Source: Hydrangea macrophylla
Lineage: Eukaryota > Streptophyta > Magnoliopsida > Cornales > Hydrangeaceae
Direction of reading: 5' to 3'
Assembly: GCA_033977485.1 (NCBI GenBank)
Contig: CM066988.1
Span: 77,286,669-77,350,668 of the forward strand
Length of the DNA stretch: 64,000 nucleotides
The notes under the pieces: generated by a model
Told to the model about the DNA's origin: nothing
Databases searched by the model: none
Seen by the model: the letters and a program-made list of their open reading frames with translations, nothing else
Shown here: positions 34,972 through 45,059 of the stretch, in pieces
How positions within the stretch are numbered: the stretch's first letter is position 1
Layout: every line of letters begins with the position of its first letter
Program-made: the position numbers and the translations under genes

Positions 34972-35435
34972 TCACCGACCCTCCCCTTTTTGAGGACTAT
35001 CACCATGACCCGACCTTTCCAGTGAGTTCTAAACTCACTTCGTAGCATTGTTAGGTTATTTTACATGTTTCAAAAGAAGGAAAGATGCACATAACGCGTC
35101 CCTCATTATTTTAGTTTCTGGACTGGATGTCTCTGGGAAAAAGACGTAGTCCCAATCGATTGGTACTTTTTCCAATAGATTGCTGACAAACGGAGATATT
35201 TGTAAAATATAACCGCACTAAAAGAAAAAAAATACATTGTTTTTGTTTACAACTCCCTACTATATCTGCACTTTGTGTTGTAATGCCAGTTTATACACTA
35301 TATAACAAATCTATGTTAAGTTGTGTTGTTTTAGTTTTTATTTGTGCAGATCACTGTTTTGCTGTGTGGAGAAATGAATAACAGGATAAAGAGAAAGCTT
35401 GAATTCAAGCAAAACAAGTAAAAGATGAAATGTTG

Positions 35436-35555
35436 AGTTCGAGCGATTAAAAAACCCTTAGGAGATCGAGATTTTGATCGATCAAAGACAGATCAAGCGC
35501 TTGAGTATCCCAGAAGTTCAAGCGATCGAGAAATGTTCGATCGATTGAACATGGC
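35436..35555. promoter_or_regulatory. Palindrome cluster upstream of NA-1 TATA (5' LTR)
   Basis: Sites include TTCGAGCGATTAAA, GATCGAGATTTTGATCGATC, TCAAGCGCTTGA (perfect), TTCAAGCGATCGAG and TTCGATCGATTGAA. The TATA box is 59 bp after the cluster. The 3' LTR has the same layout at 41864-41970 with its TATA at 42037. Confidence 0.65.
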
Positions 35556-36041
35556 TTTTATCAGAACTTATGCACGTAGCAGAGACGTATTTTTTAACCC
35601 TAGCCTTAAGTTATCTATAAACACTAGTTATATTCGCGTCTAGAAACACACCCAACGTAGTTTTCATTCGTTTATAGAGAGAGAAGAGAGTTTGTTTTGG
35701 TTTTGTAGGTTAATCTTGATATTTACATTGGTTTTGTGGAGATTTTGGCTTTTCAATATAAGTTTATATTCATTCAGGTTCCGTTTTATTGCTTGTTTAC
35801 ATTCTGCTAGTCGTTATTTACATTATCAATAGTAGTAGCTATAGTTTTGCATGTTAGTTTATCGTATTCCATAGTTTGCTTAATTTTAATGTTAAAATCA
35901 CAAACAAACAAGACCTTTATGGATATTTATTTTAAAAATTATTTTGTGACACTCCAGACCATGTCTGAGTAGTCCTAGGGTTAGGAGATCACGATAAAAC
36001 AGTGATCTCCAGCCGCTGCCATGCATAAGTAGAAAACCTGC

Positions 36042-36167
36042 GTTCGATCGATCGAAGTTAGTTCGATCGATCGATGCAAAGATATAGTCAAGAGATTGAA
36101 GTAAGTTCAATTGATTGAGGGATGATGATTCTCGATTGATCGAGAGCGCGTCGATCGATCGAGACCT
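36042..36167. repeat. Palindrome cluster downstream in the NA-1 LTR
   Basis: TTCGATCGATCGAA, TTCGATCGATCGAT, TTCAATTGATTGAG, CTCGATTGATCGAG and GTCGATCGATCGAG lie in 125 bp. It is repeated in the 3' LTR at 42466-42584, where several sites have lost symmetry by single changes. Confidence 0.65.
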
Positions 36168-36309
36168 CAGATTCTTGAGAAAGTCCTTTGCAGTATCCCC
36201 AGACTTTTTGCTTTTGAAATTTGTTATCAAACTGTCCCAATATGCTCAGTTTGTCACATCTGTTTATAATTTATTATTCCATATAATCTCTCCCCTGTAG
36301 GCTGTAATA

Positions 36310-37233
36310 ATGAGAGATGATGATGTTCACTCGATTGGGTCATGGGCTGATTCACAATATCCTAACCCGCCATGAACGGCTGAAGAGATTGCATTTTGCC
36401 TTTCATCTTATCAAGGGCCAGGGGTAGATGATGTTATCGGCTTGTCCTAAGGGTACATCCCTTACCCTCTGGCTCTCCTCCACATCAATCCTTTTGAACA
36501 TATGGACCTCCCAGAAGAAAAAGGAGAACCAGAGGGGTATTTCGTTGGTGAGGTGGATGATGCGCTCCTGCAACAGTGGGAGAACGACTCGATGTGGGAA
36601 CCATGGGATGAAAAAGATTTATAGGATGTGGTGCCCGAGCATCATAATGCTGTCTTCACATATGTGGATGACTTCATCGTCATCGAGTCGATTCCATATA
36701 TTTATGTGCACATGAGCTATTTGTTGTTCCGGCTTCAATGCTCTCTACCTGCCAGTGCGCATAGTTCTATCATGCCAATAGTGAGGTTAATGCCTTATCA
36801 CAACTTGTTTTGTTTTCATTTTTCTTTGCTTGCTCTTTTAATTTTTGTTCTTTCTTTTGTTTTATGTTGATTCCTTTTCTTTCCTTTTTGTTTTCTTTTG
36901 TTGTCTTTTTCTAGGATTATCACTATGAATCCAATGCTACCGTCTGTGTTCCTTCCGCATTTATTGTTTCATGGACCTCCTGTAGGGTCCCCGGGTACTC
37001 TGCTGTAAGAGGAAAGTTCGTTGAGGAATTACACTCCTCTATCAATGTCTCCATCCGGATCATCTATTTTCTGTGCAATAAATCCTTTGGAGATTTCAGA
37101 CTTGTTCGATAATATCCTCGCTGCTTTCTGACTATTCTGGGAAAGGGAACTATCAAGTTTGAACTCCACCTTCGAAGATTTGGCGGAGAACGAAACAATT
37201 ACGGAAGAGGGAATTTTCATGTTCGAAGAATAG
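36310..37233 (+). pseudogene. NA-1 coding unit 1, spliced, unknown function
   Basis: From the ATG at 36310 a frame runs about 157 codons (SYQGPGVDDVIG, PYPLALLHINPFEHM, EKGEPEGYFVGEVDDALLQQ) with three stops of C-to-T type. It then meets a donor (GTGAGGTTAATG at 36781) and a very pyrimidine-rich tract ending CTAG at 36914. Splicing at 36786 continues as MNPMLPSVFLPHLLFHGPP and ends LAENETITEEGIFMFEE before TAG at 37231, with two more stops. Splicing at 36781 instead opens a longer but odd-looking frame to 37283. Acidic composition and low-complexity-free text suggest a real former protein. A YVDD string at about 36661 is not an RT motif, since flanking RT motifs are absent. I do not recognise the family. 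Confidence 0.5.
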
Positions 37234-37283
37234 TGACCCACTTCAGTTGTGTTTTGTCATTTGATTCATCTTTTCTCAATTGA

Positions 37284-37557
37284 AGTGTAATGCTAGACAA
37301 AGAATTGTTAGTTTTGGTTTTAATTGTAGTTTTTCTTTGAAATAAGGTCTATGTACCAAGATGGGGAACAAATTTGCAAACGAATGCTATTACAAATTTA
37401 TATTTATAAGAATTTGTAATTTTATATTACTATGATGTTCAATTCTAGCATACATGCTCTATGTTACACTGTTATTATAATTTCCTTCTATGTTCAGAAT
37501 AGTTTCAACTAGTTGGGGGTTCACAGTTGTGTTGCTTAAGGTTTTAGGCAATTTTTA
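37284..37557. other. NA-1 spacer between coding units
   Basis: AT-rich, no gene seen. ACTAGTTGGGGGTTCACAG at about 37508 resembles a purine tract. Confidence 0.4.
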
Positions 37558-37672
37558 TGTTCGATCGATCGAATTTTGCTCGATCGATCGAGTTCTTGGG
37601 ATCCTCAAGCACTTTCAAACGTCTCAAGAAATCGCTCGTTCGATCGATCGAACTATCTCGATCGCTCGAGAC
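37558..37672. promoter_or_regulatory. Internal palindrome cluster and putative second promoter of NA-1
   Basis: TTCGATCGATCGAA, CTCGATCGATCGAG, TTCGATCGATCGAA and CTCGATCGCTCGAG occur in 115 bp, followed by TTTTTAAAT (about 37675), a pyrimidine-rich start-like stretch and a (GA)n run (37747-37789). This mirrors the LTR layout, but there is no LTR here. The inference is an internal promoter driving the 38210 coding unit. Confidence 0.5.
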
Positions 37673-37743
37673 TTGTTTTTAAATGAGGCGTCCCCAATAC
37701 ACTTCTTTAGTCTCTTCCTCTCCCTCACACTCTCAAGCGCTCC

Positions 37744-37746
<3 letters not shown>

Positions 37747-37789
<43 letters not shown>
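37747..37789. repeat. (GA)n microsatellite
   Basis: About 21 GA units lie in the presumed leader of NA-1 coding unit 2. Confidence 0.9.
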
Positions 37790-37792
<3 letters not shown>

Positions 37793-37892
37793 CTAGGCGA
37801 TTTTGTTTCCCCCATACACACAGTTCAATTGAAGGATCCTTGTTTGCCCCAAATCGTCATCATCGCTTCATCTCCTCACTGTGCTTCTACCT

Positions 37893-38197
37893 GAGGTAAG
37901 GTCTTGAGACCCTCCCTATACTTTTCGTTCAAAATCGAGAGGGGGTGCTTCCCCATTTGTCTTAAGACTAATTGATGTTTGTTTTAAACTTCTATTTCTT
38001 GTTTTCATTTCATTTCTGCGTTTTCTTGCGTCTCTGCTGAATTTTTGTGCTCGATCGATCGAGCTGGGCTCAAGCGCTTGAGCCTGGCCTTTGCTCAATC
38101 GATCGAGAAAAGTTTTATCGATCGAACTAAAGCAATGATAGTTTTCTTTTCTTTTCTTCTCTGATTTGATTTGTTTCTTCTTTTTCTCTATTTTCAG
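37893..38197 (+). other. Putative leader intron of NA-1 coding unit 2
   Basis: The donor context is CTGAG then GTAAGG (about 37895), and the acceptor TTTTTCTCTATTTTCAG ends at about 38196, 13 bases before the ATG. The interior is T-rich. It holds another palindrome cluster (38047-38128) with GCTCGATCGATCGAGC and the perfect GCTCAAGCGCTTGAGC. Confidence 0.5.
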
Positions 38198-38209
38198 GGA
38201 CCTCTAGCC

Positions 38210-39555
38210 ATGAATCCTATCACAGGATACCACAAGTCAAAACCCCTCAATCTCACTATACCTGGTCTGGTACCCACTCACGGGTTTCAGAACGATGAGG
38301 ATCGAGTTTGGTTCAATCGCAATTTTTAGGCGCAGAAGGTAATGTTGGAGCGACCACTGGAGTCTGTGTGGCTATCCGCTCCATGGTTTCTGGCGCGGAT
38401 CAGGGACATGCTCCTTTAGAACAACATGCTGGTTGAGGCAAAGTGCATCAACATTTCTTGGGTTCGTGAAGCATATGCGACGATGATAAAAGATCCTGCG
38501 CCCCGTTTACATACCATTCTTTCTCCTGAGGGTGTGAGATCATCTTTAGCCCCGCTACCGTGGCCGTTGCTCTGGGGTACCGAAGGTACCCGACTGCTTT
38601 TACCCTCATTTACTAGGTGCCCTAGAGACTCCCCACACCACTATCATATGTGAGATCACATGAGGGATTGTTCAGTTCTGGAATGGCGTTTTCCTTATTG
38701 AGGATCAGTTTCTGACCGGGAAATACCATCTCCTCCACCTGGCACATGCTAACTATATTTTGATGACTTTATACCATGAGAAGGTGGCGCCATGGTACGC
38801 TCGTGTCCTTTATGCCATCGAGATGGGACAACGCATTTGTCTTCCTCGCCTCTACATCAATTTTTTTTTTCAGCCGACGCGGTATATTGCTACCATCCCA
38901 TCCATCGAGTGATAGAGTAGGCTAGGTTACTTGCCTTGGCCATAGAAATGATTACTCTGGCCAGTCAATTTGGCAAGACGGCGACAGGCCATTTTGATGC
39001 GCGGAAGAAGAGGAAACTGAAAGGAAAAGCAAAGATCGGAGCTAAGAGGAGGCGAGGAGGAGGAACAGATACTGATGGTGCCGCTTCTGGGATGCTGATT
39101 GATTCTGAGGAGCTCGATTCTGAGGATGAGGATGACCCCATTGCTGCAGCACAGCAGTTTGACCTAAGACAGCGATCTCAGGCTCCCGTGTAGGGAGAGT
39201 CTTCTTCCGTGTCTCTCCAGACTATTCATGCGTTACTTTTAGAGGAGAGAAAGGCCTGGATCAGACTCGAAGGCAAGGTTGACCATCTGACCTCATAGCT
39301 TGACACATTTCTGATACAGTTGGGGGTGGCCCAGTCCTTACATACACCTTCATAGACCCCGGCTACACCACCCACCTCCGTACCCTCATCATCTACAGCT
39401 CCACCCCCACCCACTGATCTAGTTCCTCCTTCCACATCGACAGCACCGCCGACCACTTCTACGACCCCACTTCCACCACCTCCGATTACTGTGAGCGGAG
39501 GTGCTGATGCTCCAACTGCGCCCATTGAGATTTTATCCGATATGGCTAATGATTA
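38210..39555 (+). pseudogene. NA-1 coding unit 2: gag-like plant-transposon-protein ORF (broken)
   Basis: The ATG at 38210 begins MNPITGYHKSKPLNLTIPGL. Frame 0 holds until about 38530; recognisable text then moves frame (CEIIFSPATVAVALGYRR, then VQFWNGVFLIEDQFLTGKYH, HLAHANYILMT, RVLYAIEMGQRICLP) and returns to frame 0 by 38936 near a 12-T run. There follow a basic stretch KKRKLKGKAKIGAKRRRGGG, an acidic stretch ELDSEDEDDP, a possible coiled segment and a Pro/Thr/Ser-rich tail to TAG at 39555. Most in-frame stops are TAG where CAG would be read. The middle resembles the plant-transposon-protein type domain found in gag-like ORFs; that is recall, not a search. Confidence 0.5.
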
Positions 39556-41588
39556 GTTATTCATGCTAGTCGAGAGTATGAGAGTTTTGTTGTATTTTCT
39601 TTATTTTTGTTTTCTCTCTCCTCTCTCTTAGTACCTTTTGGTGGACATTTGGACATTATAATCACTACTCTATCACTTTTATTGTTTTATCATCCCAGTG
39701 ATTAGTCAATTTATTATGTATGGATCATGTGCTGTCATTATATATTATTTCTTTTGATCTTGGTTGTTTGGAGGTTGTTTCCTATCTTACAGGTTGCTAT
39801 GCTTGCCAATCATTGAATTGCTTTAATTAGATGATACCCATCTATTTTTATTTTGAAAATCAACTTTTGAGGACATTGTTGTTTTCAGTTGGGGGTAGGG
39901 GATAGATAGTTATTCACCTATACTTTTCTTCACACTTAGCACCTTGAAATTTTGACAATAATAATACGATTTCCATAAAATTGAAAATTTTGAACTTAAT
40001 TGATAGAATAACTTTGAACCTTCACTCCCGATTAGCTGTTATGCAGGAATGATGCATTCATGTTAGTCTCCTCCTTTTATGAATAAAAATTCACGCATTT
40101 TTCTAGTATCACTAGGATGATTGCAGATGTTGATCTTTCATGTATCCAACATTTATTTACACTCGTTAATAGCTATGCAGAAAATTTAAAATGGAGTTAA
40201 TATGACTATTGTGTTGAAAGATTGAGTAGTGGAAACTAATTACCCTTAGTGAGCTTTTGATCCAATATTTATTTCTACGGGAATTATCAAATAAATTCGA
40301 ATTGTTTTTCTTGAATATGCATATTAAATTTGTTGAAATAGTCTCATTTAGTTTTTTTCATTTTGGCTACTTATTAGAGGAGAACGTTCAGGATTTACCA
40401 ACTAAACTCAATAAACACTGTAATGCTAAAACTATGAAATTAAGAAAATGATTTAAGCCATCGTTATTCGCTCCTTAACCTTTTCATACACCTTTATCTA
40501 CATTCAAGAACCTATTTCATGCCCAACCCCACACCGATTAAATGTTGCCAATTCTAGTATAAAAATCAGAACTCCTAAATCTTGTACCTTGACCTCAATG
40601 GACCCCGTTGCACATCTATTATGATTGAATTCTTGAAGTATGTGACTGGAAGGGAGTAGTTATGGGGGTGGCCTCAAAAAAAAAATATATATATATATAT
40701 ATACAAAGAAACATTGTGAATTTATTAAAAAAAAATGATATGAAAATAGAGGATGGTTGGAATGAAGTGAAGAAGAAAACAATTAGACTCCATCACATGC
40801 TAAAGGTGTGCGATTCCTTCCCCTCTCATTTCTATCCTACTATATAAAAAAAAAACCGACAAGTCAAAGCCTTAATGATTCTTAATGACTTAGTTTGAAC
40901 ATGAACATGTAAATTGAGTTATCCACGGTATTCCGCTTCTCTAGTAAGTATTATCCTTTTAGTGAGACTATACACTCGAAACGTCCGTCTTTCATAGAGT
41001 TATGCATGAAAGCATTAGTGTCCCAAAAATTTACTCCTATCAAATCTTTCATGCAATGTGCGGTCATTTTTAATTAAGTTTCAGTGAGACGTTCTTTATG
41101 AGTATAAACCATTGTGAGGATTGAGTTGAAACTACAAGTTCTATAGGTATAATAGTCCAAATAACTCTAAATAAGGTTTGATGCATAGCTATTAACTTCA
41201 CACACACACGGATGCATGGATGTGACACATATGCTTTATCTATCTTGGTAGCAGAAGGAGCATGTGAATTTTCTTTCATGGTATGTCTTTGCAGAGCTGA
41301 GTTAGCAATTGAGTGGGAGGATGTGCTTAAAAGTTGTTCTGTATTCTTTTTGAATTTAAATATAAGAATTTTGTGAGTTTATTCACTGCAAACCCTCACG
41401 AGACAACACTCATCCACTAGGGGGAACCTAGGGGTTTAACGGCTTGTTGCATAGGCTAAATGCAATCGCAATTCCTACGAAAATGAGTTAGGGATTATCT
41501 TATTTTGTTTTTAGTTTATTCTATTTTCTTTTAATCATTGTAGTATAGTTTCGTTTGTTTTCTTATCGCCTTATCGCTAGGGACTAGC
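39556..41588 (+). other. NA-1 3' untranslated region
   Basis: Two kb without coding. TTGAGGACATTGTTG then AGTTGGGGGTAGGGG at 39868-39906 resembles the purine-rich block that follows the last ORF in many plant gypsy-type elements. (TA)n is at 40685-40702. It ends in the polypurine tract before the LTR. Confidence 0.55.
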
Positions 41589-41608
41589 AATTGGCTAGTT
41601 GGGGATTG
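41589..41608 (+). other. NA-1 polypurine tract region
   Basis: CTAGTTGGGGATTG directly precedes TGACAAGC of the 3' LTR. Confidence 0.6.
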
Positions 41609-43239
41609 TGACAAGCGGAGATATTTGTAAAATATAACCGCGCTAAAAGAAGAAAATACATTGATTTTGTTTACAACTCCCTACTATATCTGCACTTTGT
41701 GTTGTAATGCCAGTTTATACACAATATAACAAATCTATGTTAAGTTGTGTTATTTTAGTTTTTATTTGTGCAGATCATTATTTTGCTGTGTGGACAAATG
41801 AATAATAGGATAAAGAAAAAGCTTGAGTTTAAGCAAAATAAGTAAAAGATGAAATGTTGAGTTTGAGCGATTGAAGAACCCTCAAGCGATCGAGATTTCG
41901 ATCAAAAACAGATCAAGCGCTTGAGTATCCCAGAAGTTCAAGCGATCAAGAAATGTTCGATGGATCGAACATGGCTTTTATCAGAACTTATGCTCACGCA
42001 GCAGAGACATATTTTTTTAACCCTAGCCTTAGGTTTTCTATAAATACTAGTTATATTCACGTCCAGAAACACACCCAACTTAGTTTTCATTAGTTTATAG
42101 AGAGAGAAGAGAGTTTGTTTTGTTTTTGTAGGTTAATCTTGATATTACATTGGTTTTGTGGAGATTTAGGCTTTTTAATACAAGTTTCTATTCATTCAGG
42201 TTCCATTTAATTGCTTGTTTACATTTTTGCTAGTCGTTATTTACATTATCAATAGTAGTAGCTATAGTTTTGCATGTTAGTTTATCGTATTCCATAGTTT
42301 GCTTAATTTTAATGTTAAAATCACAAACAAACAAGACCTTTATGGATATTCACTTTAAAAATTATTCTATGACACTCCAGATCATATCTAAGTAGTCTTA
42401 GGGTTGGGAGATCACGATGAACCAGTGATCTCCAGCCTCTGTTATGCATAAGTAGAAAACCTGCGTTCGATCGGTCGAAGGTAGTTAGATCAATCGACGC
42501 AGAGATATAATCAAGCGATCGAAGTAAGTCGATCGACTAAGGGATGACGATTCTCGATCGATCAAGAGCGCGTCGATCGATCGAAAACTCAGCTTCTTGA
42601 GAAGGTCCTTTGCAGTATCCCTAGACTTTTATCTTTTGAAATTTGTTATCAAACTGTCCCAATATGCTCAGTTTGTCACAGCAGTTTCTTGACATTAAGC
42701 CTTAAGGTATTTTTCTTCAATGACTTTTGCAAACCACATTGAATGCTCACATCATTCATTGTGCAAGACTTAACTATTGTTTTAAACCGCCTTCACGTAT
42801 TCTAAATTAACTGTGATTGAATAGTCCCGGTCATGAAAGGACTGTTGAATCTATATCCTTAAAGGAATATGGGATACTGTAAATGGATATACTCCATAGG
42901 GCTGTAACGATTGTGCATGGTAGATGGTTAGGTTACTGTGGATTCATGTAATCCCAACGTTCCCCTTTCATAAAGATAACCCGTTTTAAATATCATTTTA
43001 GTTAATTAGTTAATCATTAGCTTAATTTAGTTACTTTATTTTAGCAGTTGTTAATTGTGGAACTTTGTGTTCTACACCTTCTTTAAAACATTGAATTTTT
43101 ATTTTCTTTTGAGTTTAATCTAAGTAACTAGCTTAACACCTTCTCTGTGGGATCGACTTGGTCTTAACCAGAATACTACTTGCACGTCTACCTACACTTG
43201 GGTATAGCACACAAGCGCACACAAAATAATTCTGTGTCA
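41609..43239 (+). repeat. NA-1 3' LTR, complete (1631 bp)
   Basis: It starts TGACAAGCGGAG and ends AATTCTGTGTCA, followed by ATTGC. TATA box TCTATAAATAC at 42037, palindrome clusters 41864-41970 and 42466-42584. The last 560 bp include CTGTGGGATCGACTTGGTC and CTACACTTGGG, a text common near the end of plant gypsy-type LTRs and similar to the end of the solo LTR at 26820-26869. Confidence 0.85.
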
Positions 43240-43244
43240 ATTGC

Positions 43245-44605
43245 CAAGTTTATGACCCAAATTGATTCGATGTTTTCCCAATTGGTTGCCATTATTTGTT
43301 TCCCAATCTATTGCCAATATGTGCAATCGATTCGACCTCTGTCTCAATCGATTTGTAGTTATAGAATGTGGTTATTTCTTGTTGTTTATATTATGAATAG
43401 CTTAGCTATTTAATATTATTATATGATTTCCCATATGCGATACTGTAGTAGTAATGGAAGAGATAATGATACTCTATAGCATAGTAACATTGAGAATAAC
43501 ATATGGTTGATAATAACGTTAGCAAGCGTATCCTTCGTGAATTGAATCGCTCACCGTCTATTGTATCTTGTTTGGTTTGCCACATGGAAGTGTCGAGAGT
43601 CAGTCTTGTTACCGGACGGTATAAGTTGGTATGGGTGAGGCTTTATGCATGGACGGGCATTGATCGACCTTGTGTCCTAAAGTATATGGACTCCCGAAGA
43701 TTGATTACGTAAGTCGTGGCATAGAATGGTGTACATTGATTGACATAGCGTCCTAAGGTATGTGGCTACAATTGATGGTATATCCATGGAGTGGCTAAGG
43801 GTAATGTGTAATGATTGACGTGCTATCTTAAAGTATATGGACTGCAATCAATGGTACATCCCTAGTACGACATAGATTGATATACTCTGATCAACACAGT
43901 GTCCTAAAGTATGTGGACTGTGGTCAAGGGTGTATCCAGATAATCGTATTGTCAAGTTGTTCATTGAATTCTTAGAGCATGTTGGTCTTTGTGTAATAAG
44001 ACGATTAATGGTTGAATAATGTAGAGTTAAATAGGAGAAGAAACTATTAGTAGAACTTTATCTTATATCGTTTCAATAATCTTGTAATAACTTTATAATT
44101 ATGATACCTCGTTAGTATTTTACTCACTCGACTTTCATAAAGCTGACGGCATTTTATGCCACTGGATATTCCCACATCCAGCCTATCTTGTCTATGTCAA
44201 TGTAGGGGAAGGACACACGGTGGGACACTTTATATTGAGAATGTCTATGCTGAGGATGGGAACACCAGAGAGGACTATTATACAGATGGTTACAATCACA
44301 TTGACTAAAGACTAGGATTAGACTGTAGTCCTTATGTTGTATAGTTGGGATATTGTGTATTTTGTACTCGATATATGCTACTTAAGACCTTAGTTCTTTT
44401 ATGTTCCCGCAGACTCTAATGTAATAAGTTTAGTAACCTTGTGTCATATATACAATGTTGACATCAGACTATAAATTATTGCCTCCTTATTTATTTTGTT
44501 GTTTAGAACTATGTAGTGTGGACAATCATGTGACTTTACCAGTCATGGCCTACTGACCCAAAAAGGAATTTATTTTTACCATTTTTTCTGCTCCAAGGCA
44601 TGACG
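43245..44605 (+). repeat. Old gypsy LTR-A, second part
   Basis: It resumes after the NA-1 duplication and runs to TGACG (expected TGACA) before the primer site. It includes palindromes at 43257-43350 and four diverged copies of GTGTCCTAAAGTATGTGGACT spaced about 75 bp (43670-43930). It matches 45840-46224 plus 57029-57950. Confidence 0.88.
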
Positions 44606-44612
44606 TAATTTT

Positions 44613-44625
44613 TGGTATCAGAGCC
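44613..44625 (+). other. Old gypsy primer-binding site
   Basis: TGGTATCAGAGCC lies seven bases after the end of LTR-A. It shows that LTR-A acted as a 5' LTR as well as following a pol end at 34112. Confidence 0.88.
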
Positions 44626-44727
44626 TAGATTTTGTTATGTATTTGACTAGCTCATTGATTGTTCTACACATTTAGACCTTGAACCATAAGATTTATTTAG
44701 ATAAGTTTCGATATAAAGACTTCGAGT

Positions 44728-45000
44728 TCGCTGTGGAAGATCATATACTTCTCAAGTTTCACCAGCTCAAGATCTAGGAGTGTATAGAAGAAATAGTCTA
44801 CAGACTCGCCTTACCGCTGAAGATGCTAGGAGTGCACAACATTTTCCATATCAGCATGTTTAGGAAATGTACCAACAACTCAGTGCAAAAAATTGACCTT
44901 TAAGACATTAAAGTAAACAACAATGTGACGTGCAAGGAAGGACCAGTGCGGATCATAGATCGAGGAATGAAGAAGCTAGGAAGCAAGTGTTTCTGCTTTT
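44728..45000 (+). pseudogene. Old gypsy relic: 3' end of pol (copy 2)
   Basis: It reads FEFAVEDHILLKFHQL, then VYRLALPLKMLGVHNIFHIS and VRIIDRGMKKLGSK, matching the integrase tail of the intact chromovirus ([23 protein letters not shown]). A few stops are present. Only about 100 bases separate it from the primer site, so nearly the whole internal region was deleted. Confidence 0.87.
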
Positions 45001-45059
45001 GTTTTTAATGCTACTTCGCTCTGATTTCGGGGATGAAATCTTTGATAAGTGGTGGATAA

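Larger units (their letters stand above)
34384..35183 (+). repeat. Old gypsy LTR-A, first part (interrupted at 35184)
   Basis: It starts TGTAATACCCTG. U3 holds a palindrome cluster of CAATCGATTG type (about 34458-34612), a TATA box CTATATATAC at 34671, then a purine-rich leader with a (GA)n run (34906-34967) and the stem-loop GTGAGTTCTAAACTCAC (about 35022). It stops at the ATTGC duplicated by NA-1 and resumes at 43245. Confidence 0.88.
35184..36256 (+). repeat. NA-1 5' LTR, truncated
   Basis: It matches 41609-42678 at about 95% by eye. It has palindrome clusters at 35436-35555 and 36042-36167 and a TATA box TCTATAAAC at 35614. The last 561 bp of the LTR, present at 42679-43239, are missing; new sequence starts at about 36257. 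Confidence 0.88.
35179..43244 (+). mobile_element. NA-1: 8.06-kb LTR retroelement without pol, TSD ATTGC
   Basis: The body 35184-43239 is bounded by TGACAAA and TGTGTCA, with ATTGC at 35179-35183 and 43240-43244. Excision of one copy rejoins LTR-A, whose paralogue LTR-B reads through the site (45830-45845). The 3' LTR is 1631 bp; the 5' LTR matches its first 1.07 kb and then is replaced by other sequence, so its end and the primer site are gone. The inside has two broken coding units (36310-37233 and 38210-39555) and a long 3' untranslated region with a GTTGGGGGTAGGGG purine tract. I recognise no protease, RT, RNase H or integrase. Confidence 0.85.

Noticed and set aside
34788..35048. Leu-Ser repeat protein on the minus strand, also at 37624-37821
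   Set aside because: Translation of (GA)n microsatellites.
36655..36700. YVDD string in NA-1 coding unit 1 as a reverse transcriptase active site
   Set aside because: None of the other RT motifs lie around it in any frame, and the upstream text is not RT-like.
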